Shown here piece after piece: positions 16,964 through 24,715 of a DNA stretch of 64,000 nt (positions are counted from its first letter, which is position 1; the number at the start of each line of letters is the position of its first letter). The notes under the pieces were generated by a model that was not told the DNA's origin, did no database searches, and saw only the letters and a list, made by a program, of their open reading frames with translations. Origin of the DNA: Arthrobacter sp. 35W (GTDB taxonomy: Bacteria > Actinomycetota > Actinomycetes > Actinomycetales > Micrococcaceae). Made by a program: the position numbers and the translations under genes. The stretch is taken from positions 1,301,247 to 1,365,246 of the forward strand of contig NZ_KI519455.1 of NCBI RefSeq assembly GCF_000482545.1. The letters run 5' to 3'.

Positions 16964-17776
16964 ATGCGCCTCATTGCCAGTGACATCGACGGAACCATCC
17001 TGGGCCACGACGGGACCATCAGCCCCCGCACCGTGGCCGCCTTCGCCGCCGCCGCACGCGCCGGGGTGGACATCGTCTTCGTCACGGGCCGCCCGCCGCG
17101 CTGGCTCGAGCCGCTGCGCCGCCAGATCGGCCACACTGGCACGGTGATCTGCTCCAACGGCGCCGTGGTCTACGATCTGGCCACCGAAAGCGTCGTCTCC
17201 TCCCACCTTCTGCCCTGGGAAACCGTGGCCGGCGCCCGCAAGATCATCCGCTCCCTGGTGCCGGAGTCGCACTTCGCCGCCGAGAGCCTGGACGGCTTCC
17301 ACCTGGAGCCGGGCTTCCTGAGGCCCGGCGGGGCCCCTGCCCTGGACGGCATCGTCCCGGCCCCGCTGGAGGAGACGGTCAAGGACGGTGCGGGGATCGT
17401 GAAGTTCCTGGCCATTGCCCACACCGGCACCGCCGATGCCTTCCTGGCCGCCGTCCGGCCGGGGCTGGAGGGGCTGCTCTCTGTCACGCACTCCGCTCCG
17501 GACATGGCCCTGCTGGAAATGGGTCCGTTCGGCGTCAACAAGGCCGTGACCCTGGCGGAGTACGCGGCCTCCCGCGGCATTGACGCGGCGGATGTGGTGG
17601 CCTTCGGCGACATGCCCAACGACATCGAGATGCTGCGCTGGGCCGGTTCGGGCTATGCCATGGCGTCCGGCCACGCCGAGGCGCGCTCCGCCACGGATCT
17701 GCAGGCGCCGCACTTTGACGACGACGGCGTTGCCCAGGTGATCGAAGAACGGCTGGCCGCGCTCCGGGGCAGCTAG
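16964..17776 (+). CDS. Cof-type HAD hydrolase
   Basis: The 270-residue protein has Cof-subfamily motifs: IASDIDGTILGHDG, VFVTGRPPRW, GVNKAVTLAEY with the motif III lysine, and VAFGDMPNDIEMLRWAG. The large C2-type cap lies in the middle. These enzymes dephosphorylate flavin mononucleotide, sugar phosphates or pyridoxal phosphate; the substrate is unknown. The ATG is preferred over a TTG six bases upstream. TAGCCT (16953-16958) lies five nt before it. Confidence 0.88.
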   Translation: MRLIASDIDGTILGHDGTISPRTVAAFAAAARAGVDIVFVTGRPPRWLEPLRRQIGHTGTVICSNGAVVYDLATESVVSSHLLPWETVAGARKIIRSLVPESHFAAESLDGFHLEPGFLRPGGAPALDGIVPAPLEETVKDGAGIVKFLAIAHTGTADAFLAAVRPGLEGLLSVTHSAPDMALLEMGPFGVNKAVTLAEYAASRGIDAADVVAFGDMPNDIEMLRWAGSGYAMASGHAEARSATDLQAPHFDDDGVAQVIEERLAALRGS

Positions 17777-17813
17777 ACGCCCGCGCGCCACGCCGATCCA
17801 GTACCGTGGAGCC

Positions 17814-18581
17814 GTGACGCAGCTGCCGTACCTCGACTCACCGGTGCCACTGGCCTTTGCCCACCGGGGGTTCTCCCGCACCGGGCTGGAAAACTCGCTG
17901 CCGGCCTTTGCCGCCGCGGCCCAGCTGGGCTTCACGCATGTGGAAACCGACGTCCACACCACCTCCGACGGCGTGGTGGTCATCTTCCATGACTCCACCC
18001 TGGACCGGGTGAGTACAGGAGCGGGGCGGATCAACGAGCTGCCCGCCGCCGTCGTCGGCCGGGCCCTGATCGGCGGCACCGAACCCATTCCCACGCTGGC
18101 CGCCCTGGTGGAGGCGTTCCCGGACCTGCGCTTCAATCTGGACGTCAAGGACGAGGCCTCCGTGGCACCGCTGGCGGCCCTGATCGAGGAGCACGGGCTG
18201 CACGACCGCGTCTGCGTGGCCTCCTTCTCCGACAAGCGCCGCCGGGCCGTGCTGAAACGGCTCACCCGGCGCACAGCGAGCTCCGCCGGCGTGCGGACCA
18301 TCGCTCTCTTCACGTTCCTGGGCTGGCTGCCGGATCCGCTGCTGCGCCGCCTCCTGCGGGGAACGGACGTGTTGCAGATCCCCGTCCGCATGTACGGCCT
18401 GGCACTGGTCACGGCACGCTCCGTGGCCCGGGCGCACCGGCTCGGTTTGACGATGCATGTGTGGACCATCGACGATCCGGCACAGATGCACGAACTCTTT
18501 GATCTGGGCGTGGACGGCATCATGACGGACCGGGCGGATCTGCTGGCCGACGTCATGCAGCTACGCGGCTATTGGCCCTGA
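17814..18581 (+). CDS. Glycerophosphodiester phosphodiesterase
   Basis: The 255-residue GDPD has FAHRGFSRTGLENSLPAF with the catalytic His, ETDVHTTSDGVVVIFHDSTL with the metal-binding Glu/Asp and second His, and FNLDVKDEA. The C-terminal WTIDDPAQMHELFDLGVDGI is the usual closing strand. It hydrolyses glycerophosphodiesters to glycerol-3-phosphate and an alcohol. It has no signal peptide, so it is probably cytosolic like UgpQ. The GTG follows TACCGT (17802-17807) by six nt. Confidence 0.92.
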   Translation: MTQLPYLDSPVPLAFAHRGFSRTGLENSLPAFAAAAQLGFTHVETDVHTTSDGVVVIFHDSTLDRVSTGAGRINELPAAVVGRALIGGTEPIPTLAALVEAFPDLRFNLDVKDEASVAPLAALIEEHGLHDRVCVASFSDKRRRAVLKRLTRRTASSAGVRTIALFTFLGWLPDPLLRRLLRGTDVLQIPVRMYGLALVTARSVARAHRLGLTMHVWTIDDPAQMHELFDLGVDGIMTDRADLLADVMQLRGYWP

Positions 18582-18605
18582 GCCGCCAACTGGCAGGATG
18601 GAGCC

Positions 18606-19715
18606 ATGCGAATTCTGATTGCTCCGGACAAGTTCAAGGGCACGCTGACGGCTGTCGAGGCGGCCGCGGCCATGGCCGAAGGCGCGCTGCGTGTGTACCC
18701 CGAGGCCGTGGTGACGGCCTTCCCCATCGCCGACGGCGGCGAGGGCACCCTGGAGGCGGCCGTTGCCGCCGGCTATGAGGAGCGGATCAACGCCGTTGTT
18801 GGCCCCATCCTCAAGCCCGTGGGCGCCGCCTGGGCCATCAAGGGCACGACGGCGGTGGTGGAGACGGCGCAGGCCAGCGGCTATCTGCTGTGCGAGCCGA
18901 CCAGTGAGAACTCCCTGCGCGCGCACTCCTATGGCTCCGGCCAGCTCATCCAGGCCGCACTGAACGCCGGCGCCACCGAAATCATGGTGGGCCTGGGCGG
19001 CTCGGCCATGACCGACGGCGGCACCGGCGCCCTGCGTGCGCTGGGCCTGAAGCTGCTCGACGCCGAGGGCAATCTGGTGCCCCTGGGCGGCGGATCGCTG
19101 GTGGATGTGGTGTCCATCGACGCCTCCGAGCTGGACCCGCGCCTCGCCGGGGTGGCCATCCGACTGGCCGTGGACGTGGACAACCCGCTGTACGGGCCCA
19201 ACGGCGCCGCCCACATCTTCGGACCGCAGAAGGGCGCGACCGACGCCGATGTTGCGCAGTTGGATGCCGGCCTGAAGAACCTGGCCGCCGTGGTGCAGGC
19301 GGCCACGGGCGTGGACATCGACGTCCCCGGCGCCGGTGCTGCCGGCGGCTTCCCGTCCATCTTCCTGGCCTATGCCAAGGCCCGCATTGAGCGTGGCTTC
19401 GATCTGGTGGCCGAGCTGACGGACCTTCACGGCGCCCTTGCGGCTGCGGATCTCGTCATCACCGGCGAGGGGTCCATGGACTCCCAGTCGCTCTCCGGCA
19501 AGGCCCCCATCGGTGTCGCCGACGCCGCGCACGCCCTCGGGCTGCCCGTCGTCGTCGTCGCCGGGCGCATCGCCGTCAGCGAGGCGGAGCTGGCCGCCCA
19601 CGGCGTGGTGTCTGCCGTCAGTGCTGCCGACGTCGCGCGCTCCCCAGAGGCCGCCATGGCCGAGGCCGCCAGGTACGTCACGATGGCCACCTCCGAGGCC
19701 CTCAACGGCATCTGA
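18606..19715 (+). CDS. Glycerate kinase (GarK/GlxK family)
   Basis: The 369-residue kinase has the family signatures IAPDKFKGTLTAVEAA, FPIADGGEGTLEA, VGLGGSAMTDGGTGALRALG and VITGEGSMDSQSLSGKAPIG. It phosphorylates D-glycerate, feeding glyoxylate or sugar-acid breakdown into glycolysis. It follows the GDPD gene by 24 bp, so it is probably co-transcribed, though CAGGAT six nt before the ATG could drive it alone. A 20-bp perfect hairpin follows it. Confidence 0.92.
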   Translation: MRILIAPDKFKGTLTAVEAAAAMAEGALRVYPEAVVTAFPIADGGEGTLEAAVAAGYEERINAVVGPILKPVGAAWAIKGTTAVVETAQASGYLLCEPTSENSLRAHSYGSGQLIQAALNAGATEIMVGLGGSAMTDGGTGALRALGLKLLDAEGNLVPLGGGSLVDVVSIDASELDPRLAGVAIRLAVDVDNPLYGPNGAAHIFGPQKGATDADVAQLDAGLKNLAAVVQAATGVDIDVPGAGAAGGFPSIFLAYAKARIERGFDLVAELTDLHGALAAADLVITGEGSMDSQSLSGKAPIGVADAAHALGLPVVVVAGRIAVSEAELAAHGVVSAVSAADVARSPEAAMAEAARYVTMATSEALNGI

Positions 19716-19722
19716 TCCGCGT

Positions 19723-19779
19723 TGAGATGGACGTTCTTTTCACTTAGACGCGTTCTAAATGAAAAGAACGTCCATCTCA
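19723..19779. terminator. 20-bp perfect hairpin
   Basis: TGAGATGGACGTTCTTTTCA (19723-19742) is mirrored exactly at 19760-19779. The 17-nt inner part can add TTAGA/TCTAA pairs, so the stem is nearly continuous. It begins 8 bp after the glycerate kinase stop and is probably a terminator. Its length and perfection also fit a small dispersed inverted-repeat element. Confidence 0.65.
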
Positions 19780-19816
19780 GCGTGCAGGATTTCCCTCCGC
19801 ACGAAGGAGCAGTCGC

Positions 19817-20584
19817 ATGATCTACGAACTCAACCACTTTGGCATCTTGGTCGAAGACATCGAAGCGTCCCTGGACTTCTACCAGAAGCTGGATGCCAAG
19901 ATCGTCTTCGACCACACCATTGACGGTCTACAGGTCCGGATTGTCTACCTCCAGCTCGCCGGCGGCATGATCGAACTCATTTTCGTTCCCGTCCCCAGCG
20001 AGGCGACCAGGTTTGGCATCGACCATCTGGCGTTCATGACGGACGACCTGGAAGGCGACTACGAGCGTCTGGTCAGGGCCGGCTGCTCGGGCGACCAAGC
20101 CCCGAAGAAGGCCGGCACCGGAAACGGGACGCTGGCGTTCCTGCGGCGTCCCGATGGTGCCCGGTTGGAACTCCTGGAACGGGACGTCGATTTCCGCGTC
20201 CCCGATGCCGGGACGGGCCTCGTCACGAGGTTTGACCACTATGCGTACCGGGTGGATGACCTTGCGGAAGCCCACGAATTCTTCACCAAGACCATCGGCA
20301 TGGCGGCGCTTGAGGACATGTCGACGGCGGAGGGGTCCTTTTACAACATCGGCTACGACGTCCTCAGCCTGCGGACCTCGGCGGAGGAGCCCGATGCCTT
20401 TGAGCACTTTGGGCTTCGCGTCGACGACGTCGACAGGGCACTGGCGACGCTCGCCGAACGGGGCGTACAGCCCATCGCGCCGGCCGCGGAGACACCATCC
20501 GGCCACGGCCGGAACGCATTCCTCGCCGACCCCGACGGCGTCCGGATTGAACTGCTCGAGCGGCCCGAATCCAGCCACCCCTAG
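19817..20584 (+). CDS. Two-domain VOC (glyoxalase/extradiol-fold) protein
   Basis: The 255-residue protein is two vicinal-oxygen-chelate domains in tandem. Domain 1 runs from NHFGILVEDIEASLDFYQKL to RLELLERDV. Domain 2 runs from FDHYAYRVDDLAEAHEF to VRIELLERPE. Each keeps the His and Glu positions used as metal ligands. Possible activities are lyase, epimerase or aromatic-ring dioxygenase. A link to the aromatic genes just downstream is possible but not shown. GAAGGAGC precedes the ATG. Confidence 0.82.
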   Translation: MIYELNHFGILVEDIEASLDFYQKLDAKIVFDHTIDGLQVRIVYLQLAGGMIELIFVPVPSEATRFGIDHLAFMTDDLEGDYERLVRAGCSGDQAPKKAGTGNGTLAFLRRPDGARLELLERDVDFRVPDAGTGLVTRFDHYAYRVDDLAEAHEFFTKTIGMAALEDMSTAEGSFYNIGYDVLSLRTSAEEPDAFEHFGLRVDDVDRALATLAERGVQPIAPAAETPSGHGRNAFLADPDGVRIELLERPESSHP

Positions 20585-20595
20585 CAATCGGGCCG

Positions 20596-20623
20596 CGATG
20601 GCCCCACGAAGGAGGCGCCATCG
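20596..20623. terminator. Possible terminator between convergent genes
   Basis: CGATGGC (20596-20602) pairs with GCCATCG (20617-20623), 14-nt loop, shortly after the VOC gene and facing the convergent MarR gene. The stem is only 7 bp, and the loop contains AAGGAGG, so this is a weak call. Confidence 0.3.
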
Positions 20624-20692
20624 ACGGAAATGGCACTGTTTCGCCCACGGCAAATGCAGCAAGAGCGCAGAGTGGCGGCGACGGTCTGAGGT

Positions 20693-21169
20693 TTAGCCAA
20701 TTCCGGCACCCCACAACGCTTTTCGGAGGAGCGCCTGGAGAGTCGCAGCTTCGTCCTGTTCGAGGGCATCCAGTGCCACGGACTCGGCCCGAAGTGCCGC
20801 TTGCCGGGCAGTTGCGAAAAGTCGGGACCCCTCGGCAGTCGTCGTAACCGTCTTGGCCCGCCGGTCCTGCTGGCCGGGAACCCGGGTCACGAGTCCGCGT
20901 TTTTCAAGTTCATCGATGAGGGCGACAATCTGGCTGGGATCCAGACTCAGGAACTCTGCCATCTCGCGCTGGGTGGGCTCCAACCCGCTGTGGGCAAGAG
21001 CCAGCACCGAGTATGAGCGTTCCTTGAGGTCGAATTCGGCCAGGGCCCGGTTGTTCACAATCGAACTGGCAGCGTGCAGCTTGGCCAGCAGGAAACCTAT
21101 GTCCCGGCTGATTGAAGCGGCGACGAGCTTCCCCACCGCCTCGGTCAGCTGCTCACCATGGTTTTCCAT
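20693..21169 (-). CDS. MarR-family regulator, CouR-like
   Basis: The 158-residue protein has a MarR winged HTH (TQREMAEFLSLDPSQIVALI and the wing GQQDRRAKTVTTT). It diverges from SDR-amidohydrolase-MaoC genes that match the coumaroyl-CoA side-chain pathway. In Rhodococcus jostii the equivalent regulator, CouR, is released from DNA by p-coumaroyl-CoA. By context this protein probably senses an aromatic CoA thioester. An AT-rich dyad in the 132-bp divergent gap is its likely operator. The exact ligand is inferred. Confidence 0.82.
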   Translation of the reverse strand: MENHGEQLTEAVGKLVAASISRDIGFLLAKLHAASSIVNNRALAEFDLKERSYSVLALAHSGLEPTQREMAEFLSLDPSQIVALIDELEKRGLVTRVPGQQDRRAKTVTTTAEGSRLFATARQAALRAESVALDALEQDEAATLQALLRKALWGAGIG

Positions 21170-21196
21170 GCGTCATCCCATTTCAAAATAGTTGCC

Positions 21197-21233
21197 AGAA
21201 TATATCATTGACAATTACAACAATCTATATTCT
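21197..21233. promoter_or_regulatory. AT-rich dyad over a TTGACA box, MarR operator
   Basis: AGAATATA (21197-21204) and TATATTCT (21226-21233) are exact complements, and ATTG/CAAT (21207-21210, 21221-21224) continue the dyad with one extra base on one side. A consensus -35 box TTGACA (21208-21213) lies in its centre. A bound MarR dimer would block the promoter of the SDR operon. Confidence 0.6.
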
Positions 21234-21301
21234 CATGAATACAGAACAGCATCCCATGCCGGACGGCGGGATGTACAAGTTCAGCTAGCAAAGGAGCAGC
21301 C

Positions 21302-22237
21302 ATGAGCCTGTCAGGAAAAGTAGCAATCGTTACCGGGAGCGGCCGGGGCCTCGGCCTGGCCTACGCTCGGGAACTCGCCCGCCAGGGCGCCGCCGTCGTG
21401 ATCAACGACGTCGACGCCGAGGTGGCCGCTGACGCGGTCCGAACCATTGAGGCCGACGGCGGCCGCGCCGTCGCAGTAGTCGCCCCGGTGGGCAGCGCCG
21501 AATCCGCCCAGCAACTGGTGCGGACAGCCGTGGAGGTCTTCGGCCGGCTGGACATTCTGGTCACCAACGCCGGTATCCTGCGGGACAAGTCCCTGTTGAA
21601 GATGACGGATGAGGACTTCGACCTGGTCATCAACGTCCACCTCCGCGGCACCTTTACCTGTGCCCGCGAAGTGTTCGCGTACTTCAAGGAGAGCGGCATC
21701 GCCGGGCGCATCATCACGATCGGCTCGCCCACCGGGCAGCGCGGCAACTTCGGCCAGAGCAACTACGCTGCGGCCAAGGCCGGAATTGTCGGCATGGTGC
21801 GCACCTGGGCCCTGGAAATGAAGAAGGCCGGCGTCACTGCCAACGCCGTCATCCCTGTGGCCGCCACCGCCATGACCAAGACTGTCCCCTACTTCCAGAA
21901 GGCCGTTGAAGCGGACGAGCGCGGCGAGGCCATGCCGGCATTCTTCCGGCATGAGCTGGGCTTCGGCACCGCTGGCGACGTCGCAGGGCTCATCGCCTTC
22001 CTCGCCTCCGACGCCGCCGCCGGGATCACCGGCCAGGCCATCGGCGCCGGCGGGGACCGCCTGCAGCTCTGGACCCATCCCGAGGCCGCCGCCACTGAAT
22101 ACCGCGAGGGTGGCTGGTGCTATGCGGACCTCGTGGAGAACTTCGGCCAGCTCTTCGGTGACAAGCTCCAAAGCGTCGGCGAGGAATTCCTCCCGCTGCC
22201 CGAAGACCTCAAGCCCGAACCGGCAGAGGTCCGCTGA
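21302..22237 (+). CDS. SDR 3-hydroxyacyl-CoA dehydrogenase, CouN-like
   Basis: The 311-residue SDR has TGSGRGLGLA for NAD binding, NAG at 89-91, Ser142, Tyr155 and Lys159. It is longer than a minimal SDR because of a C-terminal extension of about 50 residues after the Rossmann fold, as in (3R)-hydroxyacyl-CoA dehydrogenases of the MFE-2 type. In the CouN/CouO/CouM route it would oxidise the 3-hydroxyacyl-CoA from an aromatic enoyl-CoA to the 3-keto thioester. GGAGC precedes the ATG, and it is followed 1 bp later by the amidohydrolase GTG. The substrate is inferred from its neighbours. Confidence 0.82.
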   Translation: MSLSGKVAIVTGSGRGLGLAYARELARQGAAVVINDVDAEVAADAVRTIEADGGRAVAVVAPVGSAESAQQLVRTAVEVFGRLDILVTNAGILRDKSLLKMTDEDFDLVINVHLRGTFTCAREVFAYFKESGIAGRIITIGSPTGQRGNFGQSNYAAAKAGIVGMVRTWALEMKKAGVTANAVIPVAATAMTKTVPYFQKAVEADERGEAMPAFFRHELGFGTAGDVAGLIAFLASDAAAGITGQAIGAGGDRLQLWTHPEAAATEYREGGWCYADLVENFGQLFGDKLQSVGEEFLPLPEDLKPEPAEVR

Positions 22238-22238
22238 C

Positions 22239-23135
22239 GTGGCCGCCCCCCAGCGCTACGAACTTGGCATCGACGCCGCGACGATCGATGCGATCGACAT
22301 GCACGTCCACCTCGAAGTAGACGGCCACGGCCACGAATCTCTGCCGCCGGCCCTGACCGAGGCCTCCGCGAAGTACTTCAAGGCCGAGGACCGCACCCCG
22401 TCGCTGGACCGCATCGCCGAGGTCTACCGGGAACTGAACATGGCCGCCGTCGTGTTCACCGTGGACGCCCGGACCCAGCTCAAGCACGAGCCGAACAGCA
22501 TCGAGGACCTCATCGCCGGGGCGGCCCGGAACAACGACGTGCTGATCCCGTTCGGCAGCGTCGACCCCCGGACCGGTACGGACGCCATCGCCGATGCCAG
22601 GCGTCAGGCCGTGCAGCTGGGCGCGCGCGGGTTCAAATTCCACCCGTCCCTGCAGGGCTTCGACCCGTCCAGCGAGCAGTTCTACCCGCTCTGGGAAGCC
22701 CTCCAAGAACTGGGCCTGCCGGCCATCTTCCACACCGGGCAGAACGGCATGGGCGCCGGCCTGCCCGGCGGGTACGGCATCAAACTGGCGTACTCCAACC
22801 CGCTGCTGCTGGACGCCGTCGCGGCGGACTTCCCCGGGCTGCAGATCATCATGGCCCACCCCTCGGTGCCGTGGCAGGACGAGGCCAACTCCATCGCCAC
22901 CCACAAGTCCAACGTGTTCATCGACCTCTCCGGCTGGTCCCCGAAGTACTTCCCGGAGTCCCTCGTGAAGATGTCCAACTCGGCGCTGCAGGACAAGGTG
23001 CTCTTCGGCACCGACTTCCCGCTCATCACGCCGCAGAAGTGGCTGGCCGCCTTCGCGGACCTCCCGCTCAAGGACGAAGTCCGGCCCAAGATCCTCAAGG
23101 GCAATGCCGTCCGGCTGCTCGGACTGGACCGCTAG
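22239..23135 (+). CDS. Amidohydrolase, CouO-like aryl-3-ketoacyl-CoA hydrolase
   Basis: The 298-residue metal-dependent hydrolase has the HxH motif in IDAIDMHVHLEVDG, a later His in IIMAHPSVPW and Asp in FGTDFPLITP, as in the ACMSD/amidohydrolase-2 family. In p-hydroxycinnamate breakdown by Rhodococcus the equivalent enzyme hydrolyses 4-hydroxyphenyl-3-ketoacyl-CoA to 4-hydroxybenzoate and acetyl-CoA. The gene order SDR, amidohydrolase, MaoC supports the same role here. The GTG at 22239 is 1 bp after the SDR stop, showing translational coupling; frames upstream of it lie inside the SDR gene. Confidence 0.8.
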   Translation: MAAPQRYELGIDAATIDAIDMHVHLEVDGHGHESLPPALTEASAKYFKAEDRTPSLDRIAEVYRELNMAAVVFTVDARTQLKHEPNSIEDLIAGAARNNDVLIPFGSVDPRTGTDAIADARRQAVQLGARGFKFHPSLQGFDPSSEQFYPLWEALQELGLPAIFHTGQNGMGAGLPGGYGIKLAYSNPLLLDAVAADFPGLQIIMAHPSVPWQDEANSIATHKSNVFIDLSGWSPKYFPESLVKMSNSALQDKVLFGTDFPLITPQKWLAAFADLPLKDEVRPKILKGNAVRLLGLDR

Positions 23136-23218
23136 GAGGGCTCCGAGCACATCTCGACACCTATGGGGCACCCACCGCTCCGCCTGCCCACAGCAGAACA
23201 CCAACTCAGGAGACAAAG

Positions 23219-23674
23219 ATGCCCAACCTCGTCGTCGATTTCGACAAACTGCTGACCCTCGCCGGCACCGATCTCGGACTCACGGAATATCGTGAAATAA
23301 CCCAGGAACAGATCAACAAGTTTGCCGATGCCACCGGCGACGACCAGTGGATCCACGTTGACCCGGAACGTGCCAAGGACGGCCCGTTCGGTGCACCGAT
23401 CGCCCACGGCTTCCTCACCCTCTCGCTCATCATCCCGTTCTGGAGCGAACTGTTCGACGTCGATGGCGTCGCCACCAAGGTGAATTACGGGCTCGACAAG
23501 GTCCGCTTCACTTCCCCGGTCAAGGTCGGCTCCCGCATCCGCATGCAGTCCACCATCGCCGAAGTCACCGAGGTCAAGGGTGGCGCCCAAATTAAGGTGG
23601 CCAACACCATCGAGATCGAGGGGCAGGAACGCCCTGCCGTCGTCGCCGAATTCCTCGCCCGTTTCTACAAGTAA
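23219..23674 (+). CDS. MaoC-family enoyl-CoA hydratase, CouM-like
   Basis: The 151-residue hot-dog protein has FADATGDDQWIHVDPERA. Asp41 and His46 fit the (R)-specific hydratase dyad, and GAPIAHGFLTLSL is the conserved central helix. It would hydrate an aromatic enoyl-CoA such as coumaroyl-CoA to the 3-hydroxyacyl-CoA used by the SDR. AGGAG lies 6-10 nt before the ATG. The 83-bp gap after the amidohydrolase has no clear promoter, so the three genes form one operon. A ligase and vinyl-arene import gene, expected for a full pathway, are not in this operon. Confidence 0.85.
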   Translation: MPNLVVDFDKLLTLAGTDLGLTEYREITQEQINKFADATGDDQWIHVDPERAKDGPFGAPIAHGFLTLSLIIPFWSELFDVDGVATKVNYGLDKVRFTSPVKVGSRIRMQSTIAEVTEVKGGAQIKVANTIEIEGQERPAVVAEFLARFYK

Positions 23675-23744
23675 TGGAAAGCGCGGCGGTAGGCCGAGGC
23701 CGAAACTGGACTCGGCCTGCCCTTCGAAGAAGGAATTGAAGAAT

Positions 23745-24503
23745 ATGGACCTTGGACTTGAAGGACGTGTTGCTCTCGTTACTGGTGCTGGCAGCGGAAT
23801 AGGTCGCGCGGTGGCCGTCGGGCTCGCTCGTGAGGGTGCGGATGTCATTGTCGTAGACATCGACCCAGCGCGCTCGGACGATACCGCGCAAGCGATCGAG
23901 GAGGCGGGAGGAACTGCTCGCGCGATTGCCTGTGACACAACGAGCGAAGAGCAGGTCATGGCGTGCGCCCGCGAGGCTGCGGAATGGCGCGGGCCGGTCA
24001 CAGCATTGTGTCTTGCGGCGGGTATCGGAGCGAGCGGCTCCATTGAGGATATGGACCTCACAACGTGGCGCAAGGTCATGTCGGTCAACCTGGACGGGCA
24101 TTTTCTCACCCTCAAACACTTTGTCCGGCCCATGGTGGATGCTGGCGGAGGGTCGATTGTGACGATCGGATCGACCGGTGCACTCATTTCGCGGCATCCA
24201 GATTCGGCGGCAGTCTACGGCGCTTCCAAGGCAGGTTTGGTCCAGTTCACTCGCCACGTCGCGGCGCGTTATGGCAGCCAAGGTGTGCGCGCCAACTGCG
24301 TCCATCCCGGATCGACGATGACGAATTTCGGTGACAGCATATTGGGAGTGAAGGCGATGGGGCATCAGCCGGTCACCGCACCGCTCGGGCGCCGCGCAGA
24401 TCCAGACGAGATCGCTGGCCCCGTCATTTTCTTGCTCTCCGGAAGGGCATCCTTCATTACCGGGCAGGCCATCGCCGTCGATGGTGGTCTTACAGCAGTC
24501 TGA
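23745..24503 (+). CDS. SDR-family oxidoreductase
   Basis: The 252-residue SDR has VTGAGSGIGRA, Ser143, Tyr158 and Lys162 (YGASK) and the C-terminal GQAIAVDGG motif. It would oxidise or reduce a secondary alcohol or ketone with NAD(P)H; the substrate is unknown. AGAAGGAA precedes the ATG. Its codons are visibly less GC-biased than those of the MaoC gene 70 bp upstream, so the edge of the accessory island may lie here. It may be read with the operon before it or belong to the island after it. Confidence 0.8.
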   Translation: MDLGLEGRVALVTGAGSGIGRAVAVGLAREGADVIVVDIDPARSDDTAQAIEEAGGTARAIACDTTSEEQVMACAREAAEWRGPVTALCLAAGIGASGSIEDMDLTTWRKVMSVNLDGHFLTLKHFVRPMVDAGGGSIVTIGSTGALISRHPDSAAVYGASKAGLVQFTRHVAARYGSQGVRANCVHPGSTMTNFGDSILGVKAMGHQPVTAPLGRRADPDEIAGPVIFLLSGRASFITGQAIAVDGGLTAV

Positions 24504-24510
24504 GCCGGAA

Positions 24511-24583
24511 TAGACCTGTGACAGCTGCAACCGGAGGCCAGCGCGCTCAGGGGTTGGGAAGAGCAACCCAAGAGGCGGGTCTA
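24511..24583. terminator. Nested inverted repeats after SDR gene
   Basis: TAGACC (24511-24516) pairs with GGTCTA (24578-24583), enclosing GGGTTG (24551-24556) paired with CAACCC (24564-24569). It lies just after the SDR stop and faces the convergent PaaX gene, so a shared terminator is likely. The rest of the 212-bp gap shows nothing else. Confidence 0.4.
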
Positions 24584-24715
24584 TCCTGGCAGAACTGGGC
24601 TGGAAACGTTCGTGCGCACCCGTGAATCAGCGTATGAGCGGCGGTGGATAAGCGCGCCGAACCTGCCGTCATCCATCGCCACGGTCTCGGCGAACTCCAC
24701 CGTCAGTTGGTGTGT

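Noticed and set aside
15863-18556. 897-codon minus-strand open frame across four plus-strand genes
   Set aside because: It runs through the PfkB, PEBP, HAD and GDPD genes, which all show conserved motifs on the other strand. The frame is Arg/Ser/Ala-rich without any domain.
19817-20584. Ring-cleavage dioxygenase of the neighbouring aromatic operon
   Set aside because: The two-domain VOC protein is shorter than type I extradiol dioxygenases (about 300 residues), lies on the far side of a convergent regulator and cannot be given a substrate.
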